From: Betaproteobacteria bacterium
GTDB taxonomy: Bacteria; Pseudomonadota; Gammaproteobacteria; Burkholderiales; SG8-39
Assembly: GCA_947482825.1 (NCBI GenBank)
Contig: CANKMT010000033.1
Span: forward strand, 1 to 51,472
Length of the DNA stretch: 51,472 nucleotides
Direction: 5' to 3'
Positions 31,591 to 39,356 of this stretch are shown in pieces. Numbering within the stretch: position 1 is the stretch's first letter; each line of letters begins with the position of its first letter. Under the pieces are notes generated by a model. That model was not told the origin of the DNA and searched no databases. It saw only the letters and a program-made list of their open reading frames with translations. Both the position numbers and the translations under genes were made by a program.

Positions 31591-32571
31591 CTATCCCCCC
31601 AGCAACCTCCGCCCATTCCCACTCAACACGCTCTCCACCTCCTCCGGCGTCAGCCCGCACTTGCGAACCGCATCGATCGCGCTGTCGAACGCAAACGAAG
31701 GGTAATCGCTGCCGAACACGAGCCGATCTGCGCCCATGATCCGCGCCGCCATGAGGATCGACGCCGGATGCGCGGACGCCGTCCCGATGTGAAAACGCCG
31801 CAGCGCCACCGAAGGTTTGACCGGAATCGGGCGCGTCCCGGCGTTCATGCGCTCCCAGAAGTGATCGAGCCGCTGGACGGCCATCGGAAACACGCCGCCG
31901 AGGTTGGCGATGATCACGTTCAAATCGGGATAGCGGTCGAGAGTCCCGGCGCAAACCAGCCTCAAAGCGACCAGCGAAAGGTCGACCTGGAACCCGAACG
32001 CGCCGCTCAGCCAGTCGTAGGGTTCGAGAGAGGCATCAATCGAAGAAGGGTGGTTCGGCAGGATGAAAACCGGCACGCGCAAGCGCGCAGCCGTTGCCAA
32101 CACCTCCTCGTACCGAGGTGAATCGAGCAGGTCGCCCTCGCAGCCGGCAGAAAGGCCGACGCCGCGGTGACCGAGCTTGGTGACCGCGCGCTCCAGTTCA
32201 CGGGCGGCCGCCGCGGGATCGCGCATCGTGACAGTTGCAAAGGCGATGAACCGGCCGCGATGGCGTAGTGCCACCTGACCAAGCTCTTCGTTTGCACTTT
32301 GCGCGATCTCGAGCCCCTCCGCGGGATCGAACGCGTCTACGCCGCTGACATTCTGCAAACGCAGGATCTGCGTCTGGATGCCCGACGCGTCCATTGCAGC
32401 GAGCCGCGCCTCGATGTCGCTTTGCTCGGGTCGCACCGGCCGGGCCGTCCCCGGACCGGCGAGGATGGCTTCCCGGCCATTGACCTGCTCGATCCTCGGG
32501 TAACCGGAGCGCTTTCGAAGCCGCTCCAGGTACGAGCGGGTCTGTACGTAGGTGTGGAAATCGATCGCCAC
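31591..32571 (-). CDS. amidohydrolase-related protein (COG2159, ACMSD-like) with missing metal ligands
   Basis: A 326-residue TIM-barrel of the amidohydrolase_2 family. Active members such as ACMSD carry HxH after strand 1, two later His and an Asp. Here the first motif is IDFHTYVQ (H6 kept, second His is Y8); the strand-5 His position reads L171 in VPVFILPNHP; the strand-6 His position reads N223 in IIANLGGVFP; only D289 in FGSDYPSF remains. The protein probably has no normal metal centre and may be a binding protein or a metal-free lyase. It is the last gene in an IclR / Bug / diiron / amidohydrolase operon, 30 bp after the diiron gene. Confidence 0.78.
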   Translation of the reverse strand: MAIDFHTYVQTRSYLERLRKRSGYPRIEQVNGREAILAGPGTARPVRPEQSDIEARLAAMDASGIQTQILRLQNVSGVDAFDPAEGLEIAQSANEELGQVALRHRGRFIAFATVTMRDPAAAARELERAVTKLGHRGVGLSAGCEGDLLDSPRYEEVLATAARLRVPVFILPNHPSSIDASLEPYDWLSGAFGFQVDLSLVALRLVCAGTLDRYPDLNVIIANLGGVFPMAVQRLDHFWERMNAGTRPIPVKPSVALRRFHIGTASAHPASILMAARIMGADRLVFGSDYPSFAFDSAIDAVRKCGLTPEEVESVLSGNGRRLLGG

Positions 32572-32601
32572 CGTGTAGACCCGTGCGCAGGCCCGGCCGC
32601 C

Positions 32602-33561
32602 TCAGGCCACCTTCTCCAGCTCGGGGAACCGCGGGATCCGGATGTTGAACTTGGCCAACCGCGTGCGGATGCTCTCCATGCTGCGCACGAATGCGATGTG
32701 CTCTTCCTCCGGGCTGCAGAAGCCCAGCCGCGCCTCACCGGCGATGGCCTCGGCCTGGCGCATCACGCTCGTCTCCGAATCGGTCAGCAGGCACATCGAG
32801 TGAAAGCCCTTCATCTCCACGTTTTCCACGATGTCGACGACGACCTCCTCGATCTCGCGCACTTCGGCCGCGCTCATCGACGGGAAGAAATGCTCGAGGA
32901 AGATCCAGCCCATGTCCACGTGGCGCACCTCGTCCTGCATGATGAGCCGGATCACTTCGCGGGTGACGGGCTCGTCGGTGCGCTTGTAGCGGGCGGCGAA
33001 GATGTCGAGCGCGATGCCCTCCGAGATAATGTGCCAGGCCACCATCCCCGCGATCGGGGAGATCTCCGGGTTGAGCGCCATGCGGTCGCGGAATCCGGCG
33101 ATCACCATCTTCATGATCGCGTCTCCGGGAGGGGGCTCCTCGATGTATCCACCCATCGCGTCGGCCAGCAGCACCGAGGCTTCGCAATGGCGGGCCTCTT
33201 CCATGATCTTCGCGGCCAAGCTGAATTTCGCGTGGATCGGCATTTGCCCATCCAGCGTGAGGCGCGCGAGCATGCAGGGCACTTCGGTGATGCCCGTGTA
33301 CTCGGTCCAGGCGCGCCGGCTCCAGCACAGGCGCGCCGCGTCGAGCTGCTCCTTGCTGTATTTCGATTGGTCGAACGTGGCGTAGGGAATCGCCTTCTTG
33401 GGATTCCAGGACATGTCCTTGGACTTCTCCCAGATCCTCTCAAGGCCGGGAATGCTGCCCCGCGTCGCGAGCGGAAAGCGCGTTTCGAAAAGGCCGAGCG
33501 ACCTGAGACCGCGTGCGGGTCCCTTGGGGTCGTACAGGCTCACATAGGGTTTGGCGCTCAT
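32602..33561 (-). CDS. ferritin-like diiron protein, probable N- or C-oxygenase
   Basis: 319 residues. Two E-x-x-H motifs typical of the four-helix diiron fold are present: E122-A-R-H125 (MEEARHCEA) and E211-V-R-H214 (MQDEVRHVD). Nearby acidic ligands are likely at E93 (ITEVP) and E181 (ISEGIAL). Ferritin-like oxygenases include AurF, ribonucleotide reductase R2-like ligand-binding oxidases and toluene/phenol monooxygenase subunits; no companion reductase subunit is adjacent. The chemistry is probably O2-dependent oxidation. It is the third gene of the minus-strand operon, 39 bp after the Bug receptor gene. Confidence 0.82.
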   Translation of the reverse strand: MSAKPYVSLYDPKGPARGLRSLGLFETRFPLATRGSIPGLERIWEKSKDMSWNPKKAIPYATFDQSKYSKEQLDAARLCWSRRAWTEYTGITEVPCMLARLTLDGQMPIHAKFSLAAKIMEEARHCEASVLLADAMGGYIEEPPPGDAIMKMVIAGFRDRMALNPEISPIAGMVAWHIISEGIALDIFAARYKRTDEPVTREVIRLIMQDEVRHVDMGWIFLEHFFPSMSAAEVREIEEVVVDIVENVEMKGFHSMCLLTDSETSVMRQAEAIAGEARLGFCSPEEEHIAFVRSMESIRTRLAKFNIRIPRFPELEKVA

Positions 33562-33600
33562 GGCTGCTCCTTAGCGTTTGGAAAGAAAGGGGGTCGAGAT

Positions 33601-34575
33601 TTAATGGCGCAGTCCGAGGGTCTTCACCACCTGCGCCCACGTTGCGAGATCCGCGTTGATGACCTTGCCGAATTCCTCGGGGGACGAAAACAGGGGCTCG
33701 GCGCCTTGTTCCGACATCTGCTCGCGGATGCCGGGCGACTGCAGCACCTTGCCCACGTCTGCATTCAACTTGGTGACCGCTGCCCTGGGCGTCTTGGCGG
33801 GCGCAAGGATGCCGAACCACGAATTCACCTCGTAACCGGCGAGGCCCGACTCGGCCATGGTCGGCAGGTTGGGCAGCAACGCGGAGCGCTTTGCACTGGT
33901 GACCGCAAGCGCCCTGAGCTTTCCGCTCTGGATATGCGGCAATGACGAAGGCAGCAGGTCGAACATCACCGACACTTGCCCGCCGAGGAGATCGGTAAGC
34001 GCCGGGGCGCTTCCCTTGTACGGGATATGGACCATCTGCACTCCGGCGGTCGAGGCGAACAGTTCGCCCGCGAGATGGTTCACCGACCCTATACCTGAGG
34101 ACGCGAAGTTGACCTGGCCGGGACGCTGCTTCGCCATCTCGACGAGTTGCCGCACGTCGGCGGCAGGCAGGGCCGGATTGACCACCAGCACGATGGGAAT
34201 GCTCGCCACCAGCGCGATCGGCGCGAAGTCGCGGACAACGTCGTATTGGAGCGACTTGTAGATGCTCGGGTTGATGCCGTGCGTGGCAAGCGTGCCGAGT
34301 ACGAGCGTGTTGCCGTCCGGCGGAGAAGTTGCTACGAACGCGGAGCCGATGCCCCCGGCCGCACCGGGCCGGTTCTCCACGAGCACCGTGCGCGACCCGT
34401 TGGCACCGAGCCTGTGCGCAATCAGGCGCGCGATGATGTCGTTGGCGCCGCCGGGCGGGAAGGGCGAAACGATGCGAAGCGGCTTGTCGGTGCCGGCGTC
34501 CTGAGCGAGCGCGACGCTTGCGAATGCGATGGCCCCGAACACTACGAGCAGCGACTTCCTGAGCAAATCAGACAT
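33601..34575 (-). CDS. Bug/TctC-family periplasmic solute receptor (copy 5)
   Basis: 324 residues from ATG 34575, which has CGGAGAAG in front; a start at 34623 would overlap the IclR gene. Signal peptide SLLVVFGAIAFASVALAQ. The first-domain loop is IVSPFPPGGANDIIARL and the second-domain motif is VHIPYKGSAPAL. The gene follows the regulator gene iclR-type by 41 bp and precedes the diiron protein, so the receptor probably captures the compound that this operon degrades. No cognate TctAB permease lies in the operon. Confidence 0.9.
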   Translation of the reverse strand: MSDLLRKSLLVVFGAIAFASVALAQDAGTDKPLRIVSPFPPGGANDIIARLIAHRLGANGSRTVLVENRPGAAGGIGSAFVATSPPDGNTLVLGTLATHGINPSIYKSLQYDVVRDFAPIALVASIPIVLVVNPALPAADVRQLVEMAKQRPGQVNFASSGIGSVNHLAGELFASTAGVQMVHIPYKGSAPALTDLLGGQVSVMFDLLPSSLPHIQSGKLRALAVTSAKRSALLPNLPTMAESGLAGYEVNSWFGILAPAKTPRAAVTKLNADVGKVLQSPGIREQMSEQGAEPLFSSPEEFGKVINADLATWAQVVKTLGLRH

Positions 34576-34616
34576 TGGGACTTCTCCGTGGAAGAATGGA
34601 ATGCGACGGACTGCCT

Positions 34617-35390
34617 TCAGCAAGAACCGTTCCCCGCCTGGTCGGGCGCCTCCTCGACCAGTTGCTTCTCGATTTCCTTGATCGACCTGCCCAGCGCTTC
34701 GCGCATTGCGAGCACTGCCTTCGGCGTGAAGCGACCGCTCGGACCCGAGACGCCGACTGCTGCGCGCACTGCGCCGTCGCGCGAGCGGATCGGCATCGAC
34801 AGGCCGGACACGCCGATGGCCATTTCCTCCAAAGAAGTCGCGTAGCCGTTACGCACGATCTGCTGAAGGTCCTTTTCCAAGGCTTGGCGATTCGGCGTCC
34901 GCGGTGTGTGCTTCGCGAGCTTCTGCTCCTTGAAATAGGCCTTGCGCTGCGCTTCGGGCATGAACGCAAGGAACAGCTTGCCCGTGGCCGCGGCCCCCAG
35001 CAGCATCGGCTCGCCCAGGTTCGTGATCGTGCGCCTGAGTTCCTGGGTGCTCTCGACCTGGTCGAGCACCACCCAGCAGTTTGCTTCCAGTACATGCAGG
35101 GCGACGGTCTCGTCGCACTTGTCGCGCAGCTTGACCAATTCGGGGCGCGCAATCCTGATCAGCCGTTCGCGGCGCGTATAGCCCTTGGCAAGATCCCCGA
35201 TGAGCGGGCCAAGCCGGAAGCGATGCTCGTCCTCCGTTTCCGAAACGAACCCCGAGGACTCGAGGGCGCGCAGGATGCGGTAGGCCGTGCTCTTGGGCAT
35301 CGACAGCTTCCGGGACAGCTCAGGTAGCGCAATGCCGGGCTCACCGGCGATCAGCGAAAGCATGTCGCGAGCTTTGACGAGGGATTTCAT
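34617..35390 (-). CDS. IclR-family transcriptional regulator
   Basis: 257 residues. N-terminal winged helix-turn-helix: SLIAGEPGIALPELSRKLSM, PKSTAYRILRALESSGF (about 15-50), then the effector-binding IclR C-terminal domain (FRLGPLIGDLAKGY; TGKLFLAFMPE; GVSGPSGRFT). It should control the downstream Bug/diiron/amidohydrolase operon and itself. The start at 35390 is chosen over 35408 because the perfect operator palindrome 35391-35409 would otherwise be coding sequence. Effector unknown, probably a small aromatic or hydroxy acid. Confidence 0.9.
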   Translation of the reverse strand: MKSLVKARDMLSLIAGEPGIALPELSRKLSMPKSTAYRILRALESSGFVSETEDEHRFRLGPLIGDLAKGYTRRERLIRIARPELVKLRDKCDETVALHVLEANCWVVLDQVESTQELRRTITNLGEPMLLGAAATGKLFLAFMPEAQRKAYFKEQKLAKHTPRTPNRQALEKDLQQIVRNGYATSLEEMAIGVSGLSMPIRSRDGAVRAAVGVSGPSGRFTPKAVLAMREALGRSIKEIEKQLVEEAPDQAGNGSC

Positions 35391-35409
35391 TGTTCCACAA
35401 TGTGGCACA
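35391..35409 (-). promoter_or_regulatory. palindromic operator at the iclR-type start codon
   Basis: TGTTCCACAATGTGGCACA is a 19-bp palindrome with 8 of 9 arm positions matching (TGTTCCACA / TGTGGCACA) around a central A. It lies 1 bp before the regulator's ATG. The layout (TTCCACA inverted arms) is the kind of site bound by IclR proteins, so autoregulation by blocking translation-proximal transcription is likely. Confidence 0.65.
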
Positions 35410-35478
35410 CCACGATTCTCATGTCGGGACGAATATAGGCACGGGCTTACTGGGTGTCAACGCACGACTTCGCGCGTT

Positions 35479-35736
35479 TCACATCCCGCCTCGACGTGGC
35501 CCTACCGCACCGGCAAGGTCAAGGTGTCTGCAGTGGCGAGCAAGACGCGCTCGCCCGCGATGCCCGACGTGCCGACCTCGGCCGAGTGTGGCTGCGCCCA
35601 GTTTCATCAGCAACTGATCGCGCGTGAGCCTTTGGCGCTGCAAGGTCTGCAACCGATCGACGTAGCGACGCAGGTGCTTGCGGCGCATGCCGCGCTCCTT
35701 GTCGATGCGTGTATCGCTTTGCATAAGAAACACCAC
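35479..35736 (-). pseudogene. possible transposase remnant (IS4/IS1634-like)
   Basis: An 85-residue reading contains DKERGMRRKHLRRYVDRLQT followed by QRLTRDQLLMKLGAA, a pattern that recalls mid-protein sequence of IS4/IS1634-type transposases. The reading ends soon after, with no DDE residues. This is the only gene-like signal in the otherwise empty stretch 35410-35828; everything else there reads as decayed DNA. The family assignment rests on memory of motifs and is weak. Confidence 0.35.
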
Positions 35737-35828
35737 TGCAACCTTGCAGGTTTACCCGATCTGCCGTGCCACCTCGAGCCCGCTCATGAGAGCTTACTTG
35801 CCAACCGGTTCTTCGCTAGACTAGCGCC

Positions 35829-36224
35829 ATGGGAATCATTTACGCCGATCTGCGAGTTTCGAATTTCAGTCATCCGGAACTGGAAGAGATCAGCGTCAAC
35901 GCGCTGGTGGATACCGGAGCGCTCGATCTGGTGATTCCCGAGCATCTGGCGATCCAATTGCGCCTCACCGACCTCAAGCAGCGCGAGGTGCATCTGGCGG
36001 ATGGCTCGCGCAAATTGGTGCGCTATGTCGGGCCGATCAAGGTCGAGATGATGGGCCGGGACTGCGTTACCGCAGCGGTGGTGATGGGCGATCAGGTGTT
36101 GCTTGGCGCAATCCCGATGCAGGCAATGGATGTGATCGTGCACCCGCGCACGGAACAGGTAGTCCCGAATCCGGAAAGCCCCAACGTGCCATCGTTTCTT
36201 GCGATGGGTGCGCGCCGCCAATAG
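35829..36224 (+). CDS. retropepsin-like (clan AA) aspartic protease domain protein
   Basis: A 131-residue protein with the single-domain retropepsin motif ALVDTGALDLVIPEHLA, where DTG supplies the catalytic aspartate (D27 region). Homodimers of such domains form one active site. A second family motif LLGAIPMQAMDVIV is near the end. These stand-alone bacterial proteins have no established substrate; some sit next to toxin-antitoxin or mobile genes, as here (VapBC next door, converging). The gene has no neighbours in operon and no obvious ribosome-binding site beyond GCC before the ATG. Confidence 0.78.
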   Translation: MGIIYADLRVSNFSHPELEEISVNALVDTGALDLVIPEHLAIQLRLTDLKQREVHLADGSRKLVRYVGPIKVEMMGRDCVTAAVVMGDQVLLGAIPMQAMDVIVHPRTEQVVPNPESPNVPSFLAMGARRQ

Positions 36225-36343
36225 AGATTGGAGCGGCGCATTTGCGCCGCGAAATCCGGGCCAGACGCCGTGAATTCCGGGTCAGCGTCGAACTCCAGGC
36301 GGCGATTCTTTTCACAACGGCGCGGCGAGCCGCGCCGACCGTT

Positions 36344-36751
36344 TCAAGCGAGCAACCCGACCGGCGGCGCGAGCGCAAGAGCCTTCGCCCGCTTCGCCAG
36401 TCGTTTGTCGAATGTCGCGAACCCGGAAGCGCGCGAACTGCGTGCTATGTGCAGAGCGTCGGCGAAATCGAGGCCTTTGTCGAACGCATCGACCGCAACC
36501 AGGACCGCATCGCGATCTTCGAGCGTGACGTGCCCGATGCTTGCCAGCGCCCGCAATACCCGGGAGAAGTCCTTCGGCGGCAGTTCGTAGAACCCGCGCA
36601 TGACCCACTCCAGCTCCAGCAGTACGGTTACCGAAACGAATGATCTCTCGGAGAGTGCCGAGATGGCGGCGGGCCGCTGTCTGGCGGCCTGCGCATCGTC
36701 GGCATCGTCGATATAGAACCGGGCCAGGACATTCGTATCCAGGGCCTTCAT
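36344..36751 (-). CDS. vapC: VapC-type PIN-domain ribonuclease toxin
   Basis: A 135-residue PIN domain. The four acidic metal ligands of the family are seen as D5 (MKALDTNVLAR), a Glu in VTVLLELEWVM, an Asp in LDFADALHIARS and an Asp in ASGFATFDKRL. VapC toxins cut tRNA or rRNA; the target is not predictable. The start overlaps the stop of the antitoxin gene as ATGA, the usual antitoxin-first arrangement. A shared operator and promoter lie upstream of the antitoxin. Confidence 0.9.
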   Translation of the reverse strand: MKALDTNVLARFYIDDADDAQAARQRPAAISALSERSFVSVTVLLELEWVMRGFYELPPKDFSRVLRALASIGHVTLEDRDAVLVAVDAFDKGLDFADALHIARSSRASGFATFDKRLAKRAKALALAPPVGLLA

Positions 36752-37011
36752 GGCTTTGCGCGCCGCGAACGGGTCATCAGCGAGGCAGGGTCGAAGTCCT
36801 CCAGGCGACGCGGGATGCCGCGTGCCCGTGCTTTCACCATGCCCGCCATCCCTTTCACGTCGGCCGTTGCGACTGGCCGGATGACGCGCAGCTTCAGCCC
36901 ATCCGATTCCTCGAGCACTTCGAGCCTGGCGCCCGTACCCATGCCGAGCCGGCGCCGCAATGCGGCCGGCAGAACGATCTGGCCTTTCGAGGAGACCAGG
37001 AGTGTCGGCAT
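36748..37011 (-). CDS. vapB: AbrB/SpoVT-type antitoxin (VapB)
   Basis: An 87-residue protein with a swapped-hairpin AbrB fold: the N-terminal PTLLVSSKGQIVLPAALRRR, then LGMGTGARLEVLEESDGLKL. The C-terminal half (about 50-87) is charged and probably wraps the toxin. It should repress its own promoter, perhaps through the palindrome at 37050-37070. Start at 37011; a ribosome-binding site is not evident. Confidence 0.88.
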   Translation of the reverse strand: MPTLLVSSKGQIVLPAALRRRLGMGTGARLEVLEESDGLKLRVIRPVATADVKGMAGMVKARARGIPRRLEDFDPASLMTRSRRAKP

Positions 37012-37049
37012 ATTGGTTCCCGATGCAGGTGGACAATCCAGAGACTAGA

Positions 37050-37070
37050 TTGGCTTACATAGTAAGTCAA
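37050..37070 (-). promoter_or_regulatory. vapBC operator overlapping a -35-like TTGACT
   Basis: On the minus strand the arms TTGACTTAC and GTAAGCCAA flank TAT, matching at 8 of 9 positions. TTGACT at the 5' end can serve as a -35 hexamer, with TAGTCT 17 bp further as a weak -10. A site of this size just upstream of vapB is what autoregulated antitoxins use. Confidence 0.6.
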
Positions 37071-37145
37071 ATCATAGCCATGGTGACCTGCAAAGGGAGG
37101 GGAGCCAGAACCAAGCAGCGGAGCGGCGCCGAAGCCCAGGCGCTG

Positions 37146-37667
37146 CTAAGTCAGGGACGCCCCTCGTCGAGCACCGCCTTCTACGCAAATCATGCGTAGA
37201 TTGGGTGCCGGTCCTACCTTGCCGCCGCCGCTGATCCAGTGCTTGAAGGCCGCGGCGTTCACGCCTTCGGCGGGTTTCGGGGCGGTGACGGCTTCCCAGT
37301 CGCCTTTGCCGATCATCAGCGTGGCGTTCGGCAGCGAGGGCAGCTGGCTGGTGTGGTCGGCGTGGTAGTGGCTGATGCCGACGAACTTGACCTGGTCGGG
37401 CGTGATCTTGAGCGTCGCGAGCTGGTCGACCAGGCTCACCTTCGGCGCGGCGGGGTTCGAACCCGGCATGAAACCCGTGTCCCACACCATGACGTTGTCG
37501 CCGTGCCTGATCACGTAGCAGCTGAACGTGAAGTTCCGCTTTTGTCCCTGGTAGGCGAAGGTGTCGGAGAAGCGGCCGATGTCCCGGGGCGAAACGTCGT
37601 TGCCGCAATCGAGGCGCGTGAGCGTGACTTCGGGTGTCGTTTGCGCCGATCCCGGCAGCGCGAACAA
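37146..37667 (-). pseudogene. truncated metallo-beta-lactamase-fold hydrolase
   Basis: About 170 residues of an MBL-fold protein: VTLTRLDCGNDVSPRDIGRF, TFSCYVIRHGDNVMVWDTGF and the zinc motif GISHYHADHTSQLP (HxHxDH). The reading begins without a proper start (TTG, and the signal peptide is cut off) and ends at about half of the normal ~300-residue length, losing the later metal ligands. Frame changes upstream suggest decay at both ends. The intact parents are exported N-acyl homoserine lactonase-like enzymes. A non-functional remnant is the best reading. Confidence 0.7.
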
Positions 37668-37797
37668 AGCGCTCGAGCCAAATCGCGCGCTGGCCTGCGC
37701 TGGTCGGCCCAGGGCGACGTTTCACCATCCATTCCGTGCCGACGCTCCGGGCGGGGCAGAATACGTGCTGAAACAGAACCGGGACTACCGAACACTC

Positions 37798-38253
37798 ATG
37801 CCGAACCCGAACGAATTCAAATGGAGCGACGAGTACCTCTTGGGCTACGGCCCGATGGACGGCACCCATCGCGAGTTCGTCACGCTCGTGAATGCGTTGC
37901 TCGAATGCCCGGATGCGGTCATGGCCGCGAACCTCGAAGCGTTCGCGCGCCACGCCGAGTCGCATTTCAAGGACGAGGACGAATGGATGGAGCGCACCGA
38001 GTTCCCGCCGCGCGACTGCCACGTCGAGGAGCATGGGGCCGTGCTGAAGTCCGTCCGCGAAGTGCTCGAAGTCGTCAGGCAGGGCGATTGCGCCGAGGGG
38101 CGTCGCCTTGCGGCCGCGCTCGCGGACTGGTTCCCCGGCCATGCGTTCCACCTCGATTCGGCGCTGGCCCAGTGGCTGGTCAAGAAGAGCCACGGCGGCA
38201 AGCCGGTGGTGATCCGGCGCAACGTGGTGCAGCGCGAAGGGTCGGACTCCTGA
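37798..38253 (+). CDS. bacteriohemerythrin-like O2-binding protein
   Basis: A 151-residue protein with the hemerythrin diiron pattern: H24 (MDGTHREF), H56-x3-E60 (ESHFKDE), H75-x3-H79 (CHVEEH), and H115-x4-D120 (HAFHLD). It should bind O2 reversibly for storage, sensing or delivery; no signalling domain is attached. Start at 37798; the longer reading from 37561 lies over the MBL fragment. The region before the start holds the broken gene only. The next ORFs follow with short spacing. Confidence 0.87.
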   Translation: MPNPNEFKWSDEYLLGYGPMDGTHREFVTLVNALLECPDAVMAANLEAFARHAESHFKDEDEWMERTEFPPRDCHVEEHGAVLKSVREVLEVVRQGDCAEGRRLAAALADWFPGHAFHLDSALAQWLVKKSHGGKPVVIRRNVVQREGSDS

Positions 38254-38258
38254 AGAAG

Positions 38259-38330
38259 ATGGACTGTGCCAAAGCGCGCTCGACCTGGCCGATCCAGGCG
38301 ATGGAGAAACTGCTTGAGGCCAAACCATGA
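38259..38330 (+). CDS. 23-residue small ORF preceding a Bug gene
   Basis: An ATG 6 bp after the hemerythrin stop opens 23 codons (MDCAKARSTWPIQAMEKLLE and three more) that end in ATGA overlap with the following Bug gene. The product has no recognised domain. The coupling overlap is the only support; a role in translation of the receptor or a leftover of an older gene are equally possible. Confidence 0.3.
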   Translation: MDCAKARSTWPIQAMEKLLEAKP

Positions 38331-39313
38331 ACAGAAGATTCGCGCGGCAATATTTCCTGAAGTCGTTGATGGCGGCCGTCCTGTGGAGCGGCCTTGCGCC
38401 GGTCCTCGCCCAGGATTTTCCGACCAAACCGGTCAAGTTCATCGTTGCCGGGCCGCCCGCGGGAGCGACTGACTATATCGCCCGCCAGATCGCGCAGAAA
38501 TTGTCGGATGCATGGCCGCAGCCGGTTGCGGTGGAGAACCTGGCCGGCGCGTCGGGGACCATCGGTTCACGGGCGGTGAAGAATGCTGCTCCCGACGGGC
38601 ATACGATCGGCTTCGGGCATCTCGGCACCCATGCCATCGTTCCAAATCTGCTCAATCCGCCCCCCTACGATGTGCTCGGCGATTTCGTGCCGGTGACCCT
38701 GCTGGGGAACACGTGGGACTTTCTGGTCGTGCCCCCGCGCGTCCCGGCGCGGAACGTGTCGGAGCTAATGGCGATGGCGCGAGAGCGCCCGGACGTCCTG
38801 ACTTACGGCTCCATCGGGACCGGACAGCCGCAGCATTTCCTCGGATACCTGCTGACCCGGAACGCGGGGGTGAGGATGATCCACATCCCCTACAAGGGCA
38901 GCGCCCCCGCGATCACGGACCTGCTTGCCGAGCGCATTACGATGATGTTCGGTTCGGCTGGGGCTGTCGTTCCATTCCTCAAGGACGGCAGGTTGCGCGC
39001 GCTTGCAGTCACCGCGCCGAATCGCTCGCCATTTTTTCCGGATGTGCCGACGTTTGCGGAGATCGGGATGCCGGACCTGGGGATCACGGTTTGGATCGGC
39101 CTCTTCGCACCGGCAAGGACGCCGCCGCAGGTCGTCGCAAAGATCCGAGGCGATGTCGCTCAAGTCCTTGCCCTGCCGGAGATCCGCGCCAAGTTCGCCG
39201 CCCAGTTTTTCGATCCGACCGGAAGCACGCCTGAACAATTCGCGGCGTTTCTCGAGAAGGAAGTTTCACGCTGGAAGGCCATCGTGAAAGACTCGGGGGT
39301 GCGCGCCGAATAG
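38327..39313 (+). CDS. Bug/TctC-family periplasmic solute receptor (copy 6)
   Basis: 328 residues. Signal peptide KSLMAAVLWSGLAPVLAQ; first-domain loop KFIVAGPPAGATDYIARQI (Ala in place of the first Gly), RAVKNAAPDGHTIGF, and MIHIPYKGSAPAITD. It overlaps the 23-codon ORF by 4 nt. The neighbours (hemerythrin before; class II aldolase converging after) give no hint about its ligand. The last ~45 bp before the next gene show no terminator. Confidence 0.9.
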   Translation: MNRRFARQYFLKSLMAAVLWSGLAPVLAQDFPTKPVKFIVAGPPAGATDYIARQIAQKLSDAWPQPVAVENLAGASGTIGSRAVKNAAPDGHTIGFGHLGTHAIVPNLLNPPPYDVLGDFVPVTLLGNTWDFLVVPPRVPARNVSELMAMARERPDVLTYGSIGTGQPQHFLGYLLTRNAGVRMIHIPYKGSAPAITDLLAERITMMFGSAGAVVPFLKDGRLRALAVTAPNRSPFFPDVPTFAEIGMPDLGITVWIGLFAPARTPPQVVAKIRGDVAQVLALPEIRAKFAAQFFDPTGSTPEQFAAFLEKEVSRWKAIVKDSGVRAE

Positions 39314-39356
39314 GCGCACCGCAAAAGCCAGGCTTCGCGCCGCCGCTTCGCGCCGA

